NCBI GenBank assembly: GCA_949775045.1 | Contig: CATKSA010000210.1 | Coordinates: forward strand, 1 to 64,000 | Origin: Metridium senile | Taxonomy: Eukaryota; Cnidaria; Anthozoa; Actiniaria; Metridiidae | Direction: 5' to 3' | Length of the DNA stretch: 64,000 nt | Part shown: positions 12,201-25,600 of the stretch, piece after piece | Layout of the letters: each line of letters starts with the position of its first letter | Position numbering within the stretch: position 1 is the first letter of the stretch | Position numbers and translations under genes: made by a program | Notes under the pieces: generated by a model | Told to the model about the DNA's origin: nothing | The model's input: the letters and a program-made list of their open reading frames with translations, nothing else | The model's database searches: none

Positions 12201-14940
12201 TTCGGCTAGACCCTGTTAGTAATGTCTGAGTATATTAGAGCATTCTGATAAATGCGCAAGATTTTATTTAGAAAAAACTACAAAATCCTACCCAGAATGC
12301 AATATGGCCTATAGGGTGATCTGAAAATGTGTCAAAAAGATCGGGGTTTTCGGCACAAAATTTTCGGCTAGACCCTGTTAGTAATGCCTGAGAATATTAG
12401 AGCATTCTGGTAAATGTGCAAGATTTTATTTAGAAAAAACTACAAAATCCTACCCAGAATGCAATATGGCCTATAGGGTGATCTGAAAATGTGTCAAAAA
12501 GATCGGGGTTTTCGGCATAAAATTTTCGGCTAGACCCTGTTAGTAATGCCTGAGAATATTAGAGCATTCTGGTAAATGCGCAAGATTTTATTTAGAAAAA
12601 ACTACAAAATCCTACCCAGAATGCAATATGGCCTATAGGGTGATCTGAAAATGTGTCAAAAAGATCGGGGTTTTCGGCACTAAATTTTTGGCTAGACCCT
12701 GTTAGTAATGCCTGAGAATATTAGAGCATTCTGATAAATGCGCAAGATTTTATTTAGAAAAAACTACAAAATCCTACCCAGAATGCAATATGGCCTATAG
12801 GGTGATCTGAAAATGTGTCAAAAAGATCGGGGTTTTCGGCACAAAATTTTCGGCTAGACCCTGTTAGTAATGTCTGAGTATATTAGAGCATTCTGATAAA
12901 TGCGCAAGATTTTATTTAGAAAAAACTACAAAATCCTACCCAGAATGCAATATGGCCTATAGGGTGATCTGAAAATGTGTCAAAAAGATCGGGGTTTTCG
13001 GCACAAAATTTTCGGCTAGACCCTGTTAGTAATGTCTGAGAATATTAGAGCATTCTGATAAATGCGCAAGATTTTATTTAGAAAAAACTACAAAATCCTA
13101 CCCAGAATGCAATATGGCCTATAGGGTGATCTGAAAATGTGTCAAAAAGATCGGGGTTTTCGGCACTAAATTTTTGGCTAGACCCTGTTAGTAATGCCTG
13201 AGAATATTAGAGCATTCTGATAAATGCGCAAGATTTTATTTAGAAAAAACTACAAAATCCTACCCAGAATGCAATATGGCCTATAGGGTGATCTGAAAAT
13301 GTGTCAAAAAGATCGGGGTTTTCGGCACAAAATTTTCGGCTAGACCCTGTTAGTAATGTCTGAGTATATTAGAGCATTCTGATAAATGCGCAAGATTTTA
13401 TTTAGAAAAAACTACAAAATCCTACCCAGAATGCAATATGGCCTATAGGGTGATCTGAAAATGTGTCAAAAAGATCGGGGTTTTCGGCACAAAATTTTCG
13501 GCTAGACCCTGTTAGTAATGTCTGAGAATATTAGAGCATTCTGATAATTGCGCAATATTTTATTTAGAAAAAACTACAAAATCCTACCCAGAATGCAATA
13601 TGGCCTATAGGGTGATCTGAAAATGTGTCAAAAAGATCGGGGTTTTCGGCACAAAATTTTCGGCTAGACCCTGTTAGTAATGCCTGAGAATATTAGAGCA
13701 TTCTGGTAAATGTGCAAGATTTTATTTAGAAAAAACTACAAAATCCTACCCAGAATGCAATATGGCCTATAGGGTGATCTGAAAATGTGTCAAAAAGATC
13801 GGGGTTTTCGGCATAAAATTTTCGGCTAGACCCTGTTAGTAATGCCTGAGAATATTAGAGCATTCTGGTAAATGCGCAAGATTTTATTTAGAAAAAACTA
13901 CAAAATCCTACCCAGAATGCAATATGGCCTATAGGGTGATCTGAAAATGTGTCAAAAAGATCGGGGTTTTCGGCACAAAATTTTCGGCTAGACCCTGTTA
14001 GTAATGTCTGAGTATATTAGAGCATTCTGATAAATGCGCAAGATTTTATTTAGAAAAAACTACAAAATCCTACCCAGAATGCAATATGGCCTATAGGGTG
14101 ATCTGAAAATGTGTCAAAAAGATCGGGGTTTTCGGCACAAAATTTTCGGCTAGACCCTGTTAGTAATGTCTGAGAATATTAGAGCATTCTGATAATTGCG
14201 CAATATTTTATTTAGAAAAAACTACAAAATCCTACCCAGAATGCAATATGGCCTATAGGGTGATCTGAAAATGTGTCAAAAAGATCGGGGTTTTCGGCAC
14301 AAAATTTTCGGCTAGACCCTGTTAGTAATGCCTGAGAATATTAGAGCATTCTGGTAAATGTGCAAGATTTTATTTAGAAAAAACTACAAAATCCTACCCA
14401 GAATGCAATATGGCCTATAGGGTGATCTGAAAATGTGTCAAAAAGATCGGGGTTTTCGGCATAAAATTTTCGGCTAGACCCTGTTAGTAATGCCTGAGAA
14501 TATTAGAGCATTCTGGTAAATGCGCAAGATTTTATTTAGAAAAAACTACAAAATCCTACCCAGAATGCAATATGGCCTATAGGGTGATCTGAAAATGTGT
14601 CAAAAAGATCGGGGTTTTCGGCACTAAATTTTTGGCTAGACCCTGTTAGTAATGCCTGAGAATATTAGAGCATTCTGATAAATGCGCAAGATTTTATTTA
14701 GAAAAAACTACAAAATCCTACCCAGAATGCAATATGGCCTATAGGGTGATCTGAAAATGTGTCAAAAAGATCGGGGTTTTCGGCACAGAATTTTCGGCTA
14801 GACCCTGTTAGTAATGCCTGAGAATATTAGAGCATTCTGATAAATGCGCAAGATTTTATTTAGAAAAAACTACAAAATCCTACCCAGAATGCAATATGGC
14901 CTATAGGGTGATCTGAAAATGTGTCAAAAAGATCGGGGTT
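9266..14940 (+). repeat. Subfamily A stretch with overlapping 3-, 4-, 8-, 9- and 11-mer spacings
   Basis: Private variants recur at several whole-monomer distances. CTGGTAAATGTG is at 11,921, 12,407, 13,703 and 14,351 (486, 1,296 and 648 bp apart). GATAATTGCGCAATATT is near 11,761, 13,543 and 14,191 (1,782 and 648 bp). CACTAAATTTTTGG is at 12,678, 13,164 and 14,622 (486 and 1,458 bp). GGCATAAAATT units travel directly after the CTGGTAAATGTG units. This is a patchwork of small block duplications without a single fixed HOR. CACAGAATTTT units first appear here, from about 10,570. No gene seen. Confidence 0.85.
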
Positions 14941-17900
14941 TTCGGCACAAAATTTTCGGCTAGACCCTGTTAGTAATGTCTCAGTATATTAGAGCATTCT
15001 GATAAATACGCAAGACTTTATTTAGAAAAAACTACAAAATCCTACCCAGAATGCAATATGGCCTATAGGGTGATCTGAAAATGTGTCGAAAAGATCGTGG
15101 TTTTCGGCACAAAATTTTCGGCTAGACCCTGTTAGTAATGCCTGAGAATATTAGAGAATTCTGATAAATGCGCAAGATTTTATTTAGAAAAAACTACAAA
15201 ATCCTACCCAGAATGCAATATGGCCTATAGGGTGATCTGAAAATGTGTCAAAAAGATCGGGGTTTTCGGCACAAAATTTTCGGCTAGACCCTGTTAGTAA
15301 TGTCTGAGAATATTAGAGCATTCTGATAAATGCGCAAGATTTTATTTAGAAAAAACTACAAAATCCTACCCAGAATGCAATATGGCCTATAGGGTGATCT
15401 GAAAATGTGTCAAAAAGATCGGGGTTTTCGGCACAAAATTTTCGGCTAGACCCTGTTAGTAATGTCTGAGAATATTAGAGCATTCTGATAAATGCGCAAG
15501 ATTTTATTTAGAAAAAACTACAAAATCCTACCCAGAATGCAATATGGCCTATAGGGTGATCTGAAAATGTGTCAAAAAGATCGGGGTTTTCGGCACAGAA
15601 TTTTCGGCTAGACCCTGTTAGTAATGCCTGAGAATATTAGAGCATTCTGATAAATGCGCAAGATTTTATTTAGAAAAAACTACAAAATCCTACCCAGAAT
15701 GCAATATGGCCTATAGGGTGATCTGAAAATGTGTCAAAAAGATCGGGGTTTTCGGCACAAAATTTTCGGCTAGACCCTGTTAGTAATGTCTGAGTATATT
15801 AGAGCATTCTGATAAATGCGCAAGATTTTATTTAGAAAAAACTACAAAATCCTACCCAGAATGCAATATGGCCTATAGGGTGATCTGAAAATGTGTCAAA
15901 AAGATCGGGGTTTTCGGCACAAAATTTTCGGCTATACCCTGTTAGTAATGCCTGAGAATATTAGAGAATTCTGATAAATGCGCAAGATTTTATTTAGAAA
16001 AAACTACAAAATCCTACCCAGAATGCAATATGGCCTATAGGGTGATCTGAAAATGTGTCAAAAAGATCGGGGTTTTCGGCACAAAATTTTCGGCTAGACC
16101 CTGTTAGTAATGTCTGAGAATATTAGAGCATTCTGATAAATGCGCAAGATTTTATTTAGAAAAAACTACAAAATCCTACCCAGAATGCAATATGGCCTAT
16201 AGGGTGATCTGAAAATGTGTCAAAAAGATCGGGGTTTTCGGCACAAAATTTTCGGCTAGACCCTGTTAGTAATGCCTGAGAATATTAGAGAATTCTGATA
16301 AATGCGCAAGATTTTATTTAGAAAAAACTACAAAATCCTACCAAGAATGCAATATGGCCTATAGGGTGATCTGAAAATGTGTCAAAAAGATCGGGGTTTT
16401 CGGCACAAAATTTTCGGCTAGACCCTGTTAGTAATGTCTGAGAATATTAGAGCATTCTGATAAATGCGCAAGATTTTATTTAGAAAAAAACTACAAAATC
16501 CTACCCAGAATGCAATATGGCCTATAGGGTGATCTGAAAATGTGTCAAAAAGATCGGGGTTTTCGGCACAGAATTTTCGGCTAGACCCTGTTAGTAATGC
16601 CTGAGAATATTAGAGCATTCTGATAAATGCGCAAGATTTTATTTAGAAAAAACTACAAAATCCTACCCAGAATGCAATATGGCCTATAGGGTGATCTGAA
16701 AATGTGTCAAAAAGATCGGGGTTTTCGGCACAAAATTTTCGGCTAGACCCTGTTAGTAATGTCTGAGAATATTAGAGCATTCTGATAAATGCGCAAGATT
16801 TTATTTAGAAAAAACTACAAAATCCTACCCAGAATGCAATATGGCCTATAGGGTGATCTGAAAATGTGTCAAAAAGATCGGGGTTTTCGGCACAAAATTT
16901 TCGGCTAGACCCTGTTAGTAATGCCTGAGAATATTAGAGAATTCTGATAAATGCGCAAGATTTTATTTAGAAAAAACTACAAAATCCTACCAAGAATGCA
17001 ATATGGCCTATAGGGTGATCTGAAAATGTGTCAAAAAGATCGGGGTTTTCGGCACAGAATTTTCGGCTAGACCCTGTTAGTAATGCCTGAGAATATTAGA
17101 GCATTCTGATAAATGCGCAAGATTTTATTTAGAAAAAACTACAAAATCCTACCCAGAATGCAATATGGCCTATAGGGTGATCTGAAAATGTGTCAAAAAG
17201 ATCGGGGTTTTCGGCACAAAATTTTCGGCTAGACCCTGTTAGTAATGTCTCAGTATATTAGAGCATTCTGATAAATACGCAAGACTTTATTTAGAAAAAA
17301 CTACAAAATCCTACCCAGAATGCAATATGGCCTATAGGGTGATCTGAAAATGTGTCGAAAAGATCGGGGTTTTCGGCACAAAATTTTCGGCTAGACCCTG
17401 TTAGTAATGCCTGAGAATATTAGAGAATTCTGATAAATGCGCAAGATTTTATTTAGAAAAAACTACAAAATCCTACCCAGAATGCAATATGGCCTATAGG
17501 GTGATCTGAAAATGTGTCAAAAAGATCGGGGTTTTCGGCACAGAATTTTCGGCTAGACCCTGTTAGTAATGCCTGAGAATATTAGAGCATTCTGATAAAT
17601 GCGCAAGATTTTTTTTAGAAAAAACTACATAATCCTACCCAGAATGCAATATGGCCTATAGGGTGATCTGAAAATGTGTCAAAAAGATCGGGGTTTTCGG
17701 CACAAAATTTTCGGCTAGACCCTGTTAGTAATGTCTGAGTATATTAGAGCATTCTGATAAATGCGCAAGATTTTATTTAGAAAAAACTACAAAATCCTAC
17801 CCAGAATGCAATATGGCCTATAGGGTGATCTGAAAATGTGTCAAAAAGATCGGGGTTTTCGGCACAAAATTTTCGGCTAGACCCTGTTAGTAATGTCTGA

Positions 17901-18020
17901 GAATATTAGAGCATTCTGATAAATGCGCAAGATTTTATTTAGAAAAAACTACAAAATCCTACCCAGAATGCAATATGGCCTATAGGGTGATCTGAAAATG
18001 TGTCAAAAAGATCGGGGTTT
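14941..18020 (+). repeat. Subfamily A stretch with EcoRI-site variants and 14/15-mer partial duplications
   Basis: Many units carry GAGAATTCTG, which creates an EcoRI site and breaks the GCATTCTG arm of the dyad. GTCTCAGTATATT followed by GACTTTATT is at 14,979 and 17,247, 2,268 bp apart (14 monomers). The CACAGAATT to GCTATACCC series at 15,596 and 15,930 recurs at 18,027 and 18,361, 2,431 bp away (15 monomers plus one base). CCAAGAATGC at 16,341 and 16,990 marks a further 4-mer plus one base. No gene seen. Confidence 0.85.
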
Positions 18021-21000
18021 TCGGCACAGAATTTTCGGCTAGACCCTGTTAGTAATGCCTGAGAATATTAGAGCATTCTGATAAATGCGCAAGATTTTAT
18101 TTAGAAAAAACTACAAAATCCTACCCAGAATGCAATATGGCCTATAGGGTGATCTGAAAATGTGTCAAAAAGATCGGGGTTTTCGGCACAAAATTTTCGG
18201 CTAGACCCTGTTAGTAATGTCTGAGTATATTAGAGCATTCTGATAAATGCGCAAGATTTTATTTAGAAAAAACTACAAAATCCTACCCAGAATGCAATAT
18301 GGCCTATAGGGTGATCTGAAAATGTGTCAAAAAGATCGGGGTTTTCGGCACAAAATTTTCGGCTATACCCTGTTAGTAATGCCTGAGAATATTAGAGAAT
18401 TCTGATAAATGCGCAAGATTTTATTTAGAAAAAACTACAAAATCCTACCCAGAATGCAATATGGCCTATAGGGTGATCTGAAAATGTATCAAAAAGATCG
18501 GGGTTTTCGGCACAAAATTTTCGGCTAGACCCTGTTAGTAATGTCTGAGAATATTAGAGCATTCTGATAAATGCGCAAGATTTTATTTAGAAAAAACTAC
18601 AAAATCCTACCCAGAATGCAATATGGCCTATAGGGTGATCTGAAAATGTGTCAAAAAGATCGGGGTTTTCGGCACAAAATTTTCGGCTAGACCCTGTTAG
18701 TAATGTCTCAGTATATTAGAGCATTCTCATAAATGCGCAAGATTTTATTTAGAAAAAACTACAAAATCCTACCCAGAATGCAATATGGCCTATAGGGTGA
18801 TCTGAAAATGTGTCAAAAAGATCGGGGTTTTCGGCACAAAATTTTCGGCTAGACCCTGTTAGTAATGTCTGAGAATATTAGAGCATTCTGATAAATGCGT
18901 AAGATTTTATTTAGAAAAAACTACAAAATCCTACCCAGAATGCAATATGGCCTATAGGGTGATCTGAAAATGTGTCAAAAAGATCGGGGTTTTCGGCACA
19001 GAATTTTCGGCTAGACCCTGTTAGTAATGCCTGAGAATATTAGAGCATTCTGATAAATGCGCAAGATTTTATTTAGAAAAAACTACAAAATCCTACCCAG
19101 AATGCAATATGGCCTATAGGGTGATCTGAAAATGTGTCAAAAAGATCGGGGTTTTCGGCACAAAATTTTCGGCTAGACCCTGTTAGTAATGTCTGAGTAT
19201 ATTAGAGCATTCTGATAAATGCGCAAGATTTTATTTAGAAAAAACTACAAAATCCTACCCAGAATGCAATATGGCCTATAGGGTGATCTGAAAATGTGTC
19301 AAAAAGATCGGGGTTTTCGGCACAAAATTTTCGGCTATACCCTGTTAGTAATGCCTGAGAATATTAGAGAATTCTGATAAATGCGCAAGATTTTATTTAG
19401 AAAAAACTACAAAATCCTACCCAGAATGCAATATGGCCTATAGGGTGATCTGAAAATGTGTCAAAAAGATCGGGGTTTTCGGCACAAAATTTTCGGCTAG
19501 ACCCTGTTAGTAATGTCTGAGAATATTAGAGCATTCTGATAAATGCGCAAGATTTTATTTAGAAAAAACTACAAAATCCTACCCAGAATGCAATATGGCC
19601 TATAGGGTGATCTGAAAATGTGTCGAAAAGATCGGGGTTTTCGGCACAAAATTCTCGGCTAGACCCTGTTAGTAATGCCTGAGAATATTAGAGAATTCTG
19701 ATAAATGCGCAAGATTTTATTTAGAAAAAACTACAAAATCCTACCCAGAATGCAATATGGCCTATAGGGTGATCTGAAAATGTGTCAAAAAGATCGGGGT
19801 TTTCGGCACAAAATTTTTATGTAGACCCTGTTAGTAATGTCTGAGAATATTAGTGCATTCTGATAAATGCGCAATATTTTATTTAGAAAAAACTACAAAA
19901 TCCTACCCAGAATGCAATATGGCCTATAGGGTGATCTGAAAATGTGTCAAAAAGATCGTGGTTTTCGGCACAGAATTTTCGGCTAGACCATGTTAGTAAT
20001 GCCTGAGAATATTAGAGCATTCTGATAAATGCGCAAGATTTTATTTAGAAAAAACTACAAAATCCTACCCAGAATGCAATATGGCCTATAGGGTGATCTG
20101 AAAATGTGTCAAAAAGATCGGGGTTTTCGGCACAAAATTTTCGGCTAGACCCTGTTAGTAATGTCTGAGTATATTAGAGCATTCTGATAAATGCGCAAGA
20201 TTTTATTTAGAAAAAACTACAAAATCCTACCCAGAATGCAATATGGCCTATAGGGTGATCTGAAAATGTGTCAAAAAGATCGGGGTTTTCGGCACAAAAT
20301 TTTCGGCTATACCCTGTTAGTAATGCCTGAGAATATTAGAGAATTCTGATAAATGCGCAAGATTTTATTTAGAAAAAACTACAAAATCCTACCCAGAATG
20401 CAATATGGCCTATAGGGTGATCTGAAAATGTGTCAAAAAGATCGGGGTTTTCGGCACAAAATTTTCGGCTAGACCCTGTTAGTAATGTCTGAGAATATTA
20501 GAGCATTCTGATAAATGCGCAAGATTTTATTTAGAAAAAACTACAAAATCCTACCCAGAATGCAATATGGCCTATAGGGTGATCTGAAAATGTGTCGAAA
20601 AGATCGGGGTTTTCGGCACAAAATTCTCGGCTAGACCCTGTTAGTAATGCCTGAGAATATTAGAGAATTCTGATAAATGCGCAAGATTTTATTTAGAAAA
20701 AACTACAAAATCCTACCCAGAATGCAATATGGCCCATAGGGTGATTTGAAAATGTGTCAAAAAGATCGGGGTTTTCGGCACAAAATTTTTAGGTAGACCC
20801 TGTTAGTAATGTCTGAGAATATTAGTGCATTCTGATAAATGCGCAATATTTTATTTAGAAAAAACTACAAAATCCTACCCAGAATGCAATATGGCCTATA
20901 GGGTGATCTGAAAATGTGTCAAAAAGATCGTGGTTTTCGGCACAGAATTTTCGGCTAGACCATGTTAGTAATGCCTGAGAATATTAGAGCATTCTGATAA

Positions 21001-21070
21001 ATGCGCAAGATTTTATTTAGAAAAAACTACAAAATCCTACCCAGAATGCAATATGGCCTATAGGGTGATC
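18021..21070 (+). repeat. 972-bp (6-monomer) higher-order repeat
   Basis: CAGAATTTTCGG is at 18,027, 18,999, 19,971 and 20,943, and GCTATACCC is at 18,361, 19,333 and 20,305, each step exactly 972 bp. GTCGAAAAG with ATTCTCGG (19,651 and 20,623) and TTTTTATGTAG/TTTTTAGGTAG (about 19,815 and 20,787) confirm two closely matched copies from about 19.0 to 20.95 kb. The first copy matches only in part; near 18,709 its units read GTCTCAG and CTCATAAATG instead. Confidence 0.9.
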
Positions 21071-22520
21071 TGAAAATGTGTCAAAAAGATCGGGTTTTTC
21101 GACACAAAATTTTCGGCTAGACCCTGTTAGTAATGTCTGAGAATATTAGAGCATTCTGATAAATGCGCAAGATTTTATTTAGAAAAAACTACAAAATCCT
21201 ACCCAGAATGCAATATGGCCTATAGGGTGATCTGAAAATGTGTCAAAAAGATCGGGGTTTTCGGCACAAAATTTTCGGCTAGACCCTTTTAGTAATGTCT
21301 GAGTATATTAGAGCATTCTGATAAATGCGCAAGATTTTATTTAGAAAAAACTACAAAATCCTACCCAGAATGCAATATGGCCTATAGGGTGATCTGAAAA
21401 TGTGTCAAAAAGATCGGGGTTTTCGGCACAAAATTTTCGGCTAGACCCTGTTAGTAATGCCTGAGAATATTAGAGCATTCTGATAAATGCGCAAGATTTT
21501 ATTTAGAAAAAACTACAAAATCCTACCCAGAATGCAATATGGCCTATAGGGTGATCTGAAAATGTGTCAAAAAGATCGGGGTTTTCGGCACAAAATTTTC
21601 GGCTAGACCCTGTTAGTAATGTCTGAGTATATTAGAGCATTCTGATAAATGCGCAAGATTTTATTTAGAAAAAACTACAAAATCCTACCCAGAATGCAAT
21701 ATGGCCTATAGGGTGATCTGAAAATGTGTCAAAAAGATCGGGGTTTTCGGCACAAAATTTTCGGCTAGACCCTGTTAGTAATGTCTGAGAATATTAGAGC
21801 ATTCTGATAAATGCGCAAGATTTTATTTAGAAAAAACTACAAAATCCTACCCAGAATGCATATGGCCTATAGGGTGATCTGAAAATGTGTCAAAAAGATC
21901 GGGGTTTTCGGCACAAAATTTTCGGCTAGACCCTGTTAGTAATGTCTGAGAATATTAGAGCATTCTGATAAATGCGCAAGATTTTATTTAGAAAAAACTA
22001 CAAAATCCTACCCAGAATGCAATATGGCCTATAGGGTGATCTGAAAATGTGTCAAAAAGATCGGGGTTTTCGGCACAAAATTTTCAGCTAGACCCTGTTT
22101 GTAATGCCTGAGTATATTAGAGCATTCTGATAAGTGCGCAAGATTTTATTTAGAAAAAACTACAAAATCCTACCCAGAATGCAATATGGCCTATAGGGTG
22201 ATCTGAAAATGTGTCAAAAAGATCGGGGTTTTCGGCACAAAATTTTCGGCTAGACCCTGTTAGTAATGTCTCAGTATATTAGAGCATTCTGATAAATGCG
22301 CAAGATTTTATTTAGAAAAAACTACAAAATCCTACCCAGAATGCAATATGGCCTATAGGGTGATCTGAAAATGTGTCAAAAAGATCGGGGTTTTCGGCAC
22401 AAAACTTTCGGCTAGACCCTGTTAGTAATGTCTGAGTATATTAGAGCATTCTGATAAATACGCAAGATTTTATTTAGAAAAAACTACAAAATCCTACCCA
22501 GAATGCAATATGGCCTATAG
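21071..22520 (+). repeat. Subfamily A spacer between higher-order repeats
   Basis: About nine ordinary A units link the 972-bp and 2,916-bp repeats. One base is lost in GAATGCATATGG near 21,860. The unit with CAGCTAGACCCTGTTTG and GATAAGTGCG near 22,086 recurs several times downstream (near 24,510, 27,430, 29,050 and 29,374), so it looks like a seed for later block copying. No gene seen. Confidence 0.85.
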
Positions 22521-25500
22521 GGTGATCTGAAAATGTGTCAAAAAGATGGTGGTTTTCGGCACAGAATTTTCGGCTAGACCATGTTAGTAATGCCTGAGAA
22601 TATTAGAGCATTCTGATAAATGGGCAAGATTTTATTTAGAAAAAACTACAAAATCCTACCCAGAATGCAATATGGCCTATAGGGTGATCTGAAAATGTGT
22701 CAAAAAGATCGTGGTTTTCGGCACAAAATTTTCGGCTAGACCCTCTTAGTAATGTCTCAGTATATTAGAGCATTCTGATAAATGCGCAAGATTTTATTTA
22801 GAAAAAACTACAAAATCCTACCCAGAATGCAATATGGCCTACAGGGTGATCTGAAAATGTGTCAAAAAGATCGGCGTTTTCGGCACAAAATTTTCGGCTA
22901 GACCCTGTTAGTAATGCCTGAGAATATTAGAGAATTCTGATAAATGCGCAAGATTTTATTTAGAAAAAACTACAAAATCCTACCCAGAATGCAATATGGC
23001 CTATAGGGTGATCTGAAAATGTGTCAAAAAGATCGGGGTTTTCGGCACAAAATTTTCGGGTAGACCCTTTTAGTAATGTCTGAGTATATTAGAGCATTCT
23101 GATAAATGCGCAAGATTTTATTTAGAAAAAACTACAAAATCCTACCCAGAATGCAATATGGCCTATAGGGTGATCTGAAAATGTGTCAAAAAGATCGGGG
23201 TTTTCGGCACAAAATTTTCGGCTAGACCCTGTTAGTAATGCTTGAGAATATTAGAGCATTCTGATAAATGCGCAAGATTTTATTTAGAAAAAACTACAAA
23301 ATCCTACCCAGAATGCATTATGGCCTATAGGGTGATCTGAAAATGTGTCAAAAAGATCGGGATTTTCGGCACAAAATTTTCGGCTAGACCCTGTTAGTAA
23401 TGTCTGAGAATATTAGAGCATTCTGATAAATGCGCAAGATTTTATTTAGAAAAAACTACAAAATCCTACCCAGAATGCAATATGGCCTATAGGGTGATCT
23501 GAAAATGTGTCAAAAAGATCGGGGTTTTCGGCACAAAATTTTCGGCTAGACCCTGTTAGTAATGTCTGAGAATATTAGAGCATTCTGATAAATGCGCAAG
23601 ATTTTATTTAGAAAAAACTACAAAATCCTACCCAGAATGCAATATGGCCTATAGGGTGATCTGAAAATGTGTCAAAAAGATCGGGGTTTTCGGCACAGAA
23701 TTTTCGGCTAGACCCTGTTAGTAATGCCTGAGAATATTAGAGCATTCTGATAAATGCGCAAGATTTTATTTAGAAAAAACTACAAAATCCTACCCAGAAT
23801 GCAATATGGCCTATAGGGTGATCTGAAAATGTGTCAAAAAGATCGGGGTTTTCGGCACAAAATTTTCGGCTAGAACCTGTTAGTAATGTCTGAGTATATT
23901 AGAGCATTCTGATAAATACGCAAGATTTTATTTAGAAAAAACTACAAAATCCTACCCAGAATGCAATATGGCCTATAGGGTGATCTGAAAATGTGTCGAA
24001 AAGATCGGGGTTTTCGGCACAAAATTTTCGGCTAGACCCTGTTAGTAATGCCTGAGAATATTAGAGAATTCTGATTAATGCGCAAGATTTTATTTAGAAA
24101 AAACTACAAAATCCTACCCAGAATGCAATATGGCCTATAGGGTGATCTGAAAATGTGTCAAAAAGATCGGGGTTTTCGGCACAAAATTTTCGGCTAGACC
24201 CTTTTAGTAATGTCTGAGTATATTAGAGCATTCTGATAAATGCGCAAGATTTTATTTAGAAAAAACTACAAAATCCTACCCAGAATGCAATATGGCCTAT
24301 AGGGTGATCTGAAAATGTGTCAAAAAGATCGGGGTTTTCGGTACAAAATTTTCGGCTAGACACTGTTAGTAATGCCTGAGAATATTAGAGCATTCTGATA
24401 AATGCGCAAGATTTTATTTAGAAAAAACTACAAAATCCTACCCAGAATGCAATATGGCCTATAGGGTGATCTGAAAATGTGTCAAAAAGATCGGGGTTTT
24501 CGGCACAAAATTTTCAGCTAGACCCTGTTTGTAATGCCTGAGTATATTAGAGCATTCTGATAAGTGCGCAAGATTTTATTTAGAAAAAACTACAAAATCC
24601 TACCCAGAATGCAATATGGCCTATAGGGTGATCTGAAAATGTGTCAAAAAGATCGGGGTTTTCGGCACAAAATTTTCGGCTAGACCCTGTTAGTAATGTC
24701 TCAGTATATTAGAGCATTCTGATAAATGCGCAAGATTTTATTTAGAAAAAACTACAAAATCCTACCCAGAATGCAATATGGCCTACAGGGTGATCTGAAA
24801 ATGTGTCAAAAAGATCGGCGTTTTCGGCACAAAATTTTCGGCTAGACCCTGTTAGTAATGCCTGAGAATATTAGAGCATTCTGATAAATGCGCAAGATTT
24901 TATTTAGAAAAAACTACAAAATCCTACCCAGAATGCAATATGGCCTATAGGGTGATCTGAAAATGTGTCAAAAAGATCGGGGTTTTCGGCACAAAATTTT
25001 CGGCTAGACCCTGTTAGTAATGTCTGAGTATATTAGAGCATTCTGATAAATACGCAAGATTTTATTTAGAAAAAACTACAAAATCCTACCCAGAATGCAA
25101 TATGGCCTATAGGGTGATCTGAAAATGTGTCGAAAAGATCGGGGTTTTCGGCACAAAATTTTCTGCTAGACCCTGTTAGTAATGCCTGAGAATATTAGAG
25201 AATTCTGATAAATGCGCAAGATTTTATTTACAAAAAACTACAAAATCCTACCCAGAATGCAATATGGCCTATAGCGTGATCTGAAAATGTGTCAAAAAGA
25301 TCGGGGTTTTCGGCACAAAATTTTCGGCTACACCCTGTTAGTAATGTCTGAGAATATTAGAGCATTCTGATAAATGCGCAAGATTTTATTTAGAAAAAAC
25401 TACAAAATCCTACCCAGAATGCAATATGGCCTATAGGGTGATCTGAAAATGTGTCAAAAAGATCGGGGTTTTCGGCACAAAATTTTCGGCTAGACCCTGT

Positions 25501-25600
25501 TAGTAATGTCTGAGAATATTAGTGCATTCTGATAAATGCGCAATATTTTATTTAGAAAAAACTACAAAATCCTACCCAGAATGCAATATGGCCTATAGGG
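22521..25600 (+). repeat. 2,916/3,078-bp (18/19-monomer) higher-order repeat, copy 1
   Basis: Markers repeat 2,916 bp later: GGGTAGACCC (23,058 and 25,974), GCATTATGG (23,315 and 26,231), TAGAACCTG (23,871 and 26,787) and GATTAATGCG (24,073 and 26,989). Markers at the left end repeat at 3,078 bp instead (GGGCAAG 22,621 and 25,699; CCCTCTTAG 22,741 and 25,819). The difference is one monomer near 22,845, carrying CAGGGTGATC and GATCGGCG, which copy 1 has and copy 2 lacks. Confidence 0.88.
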
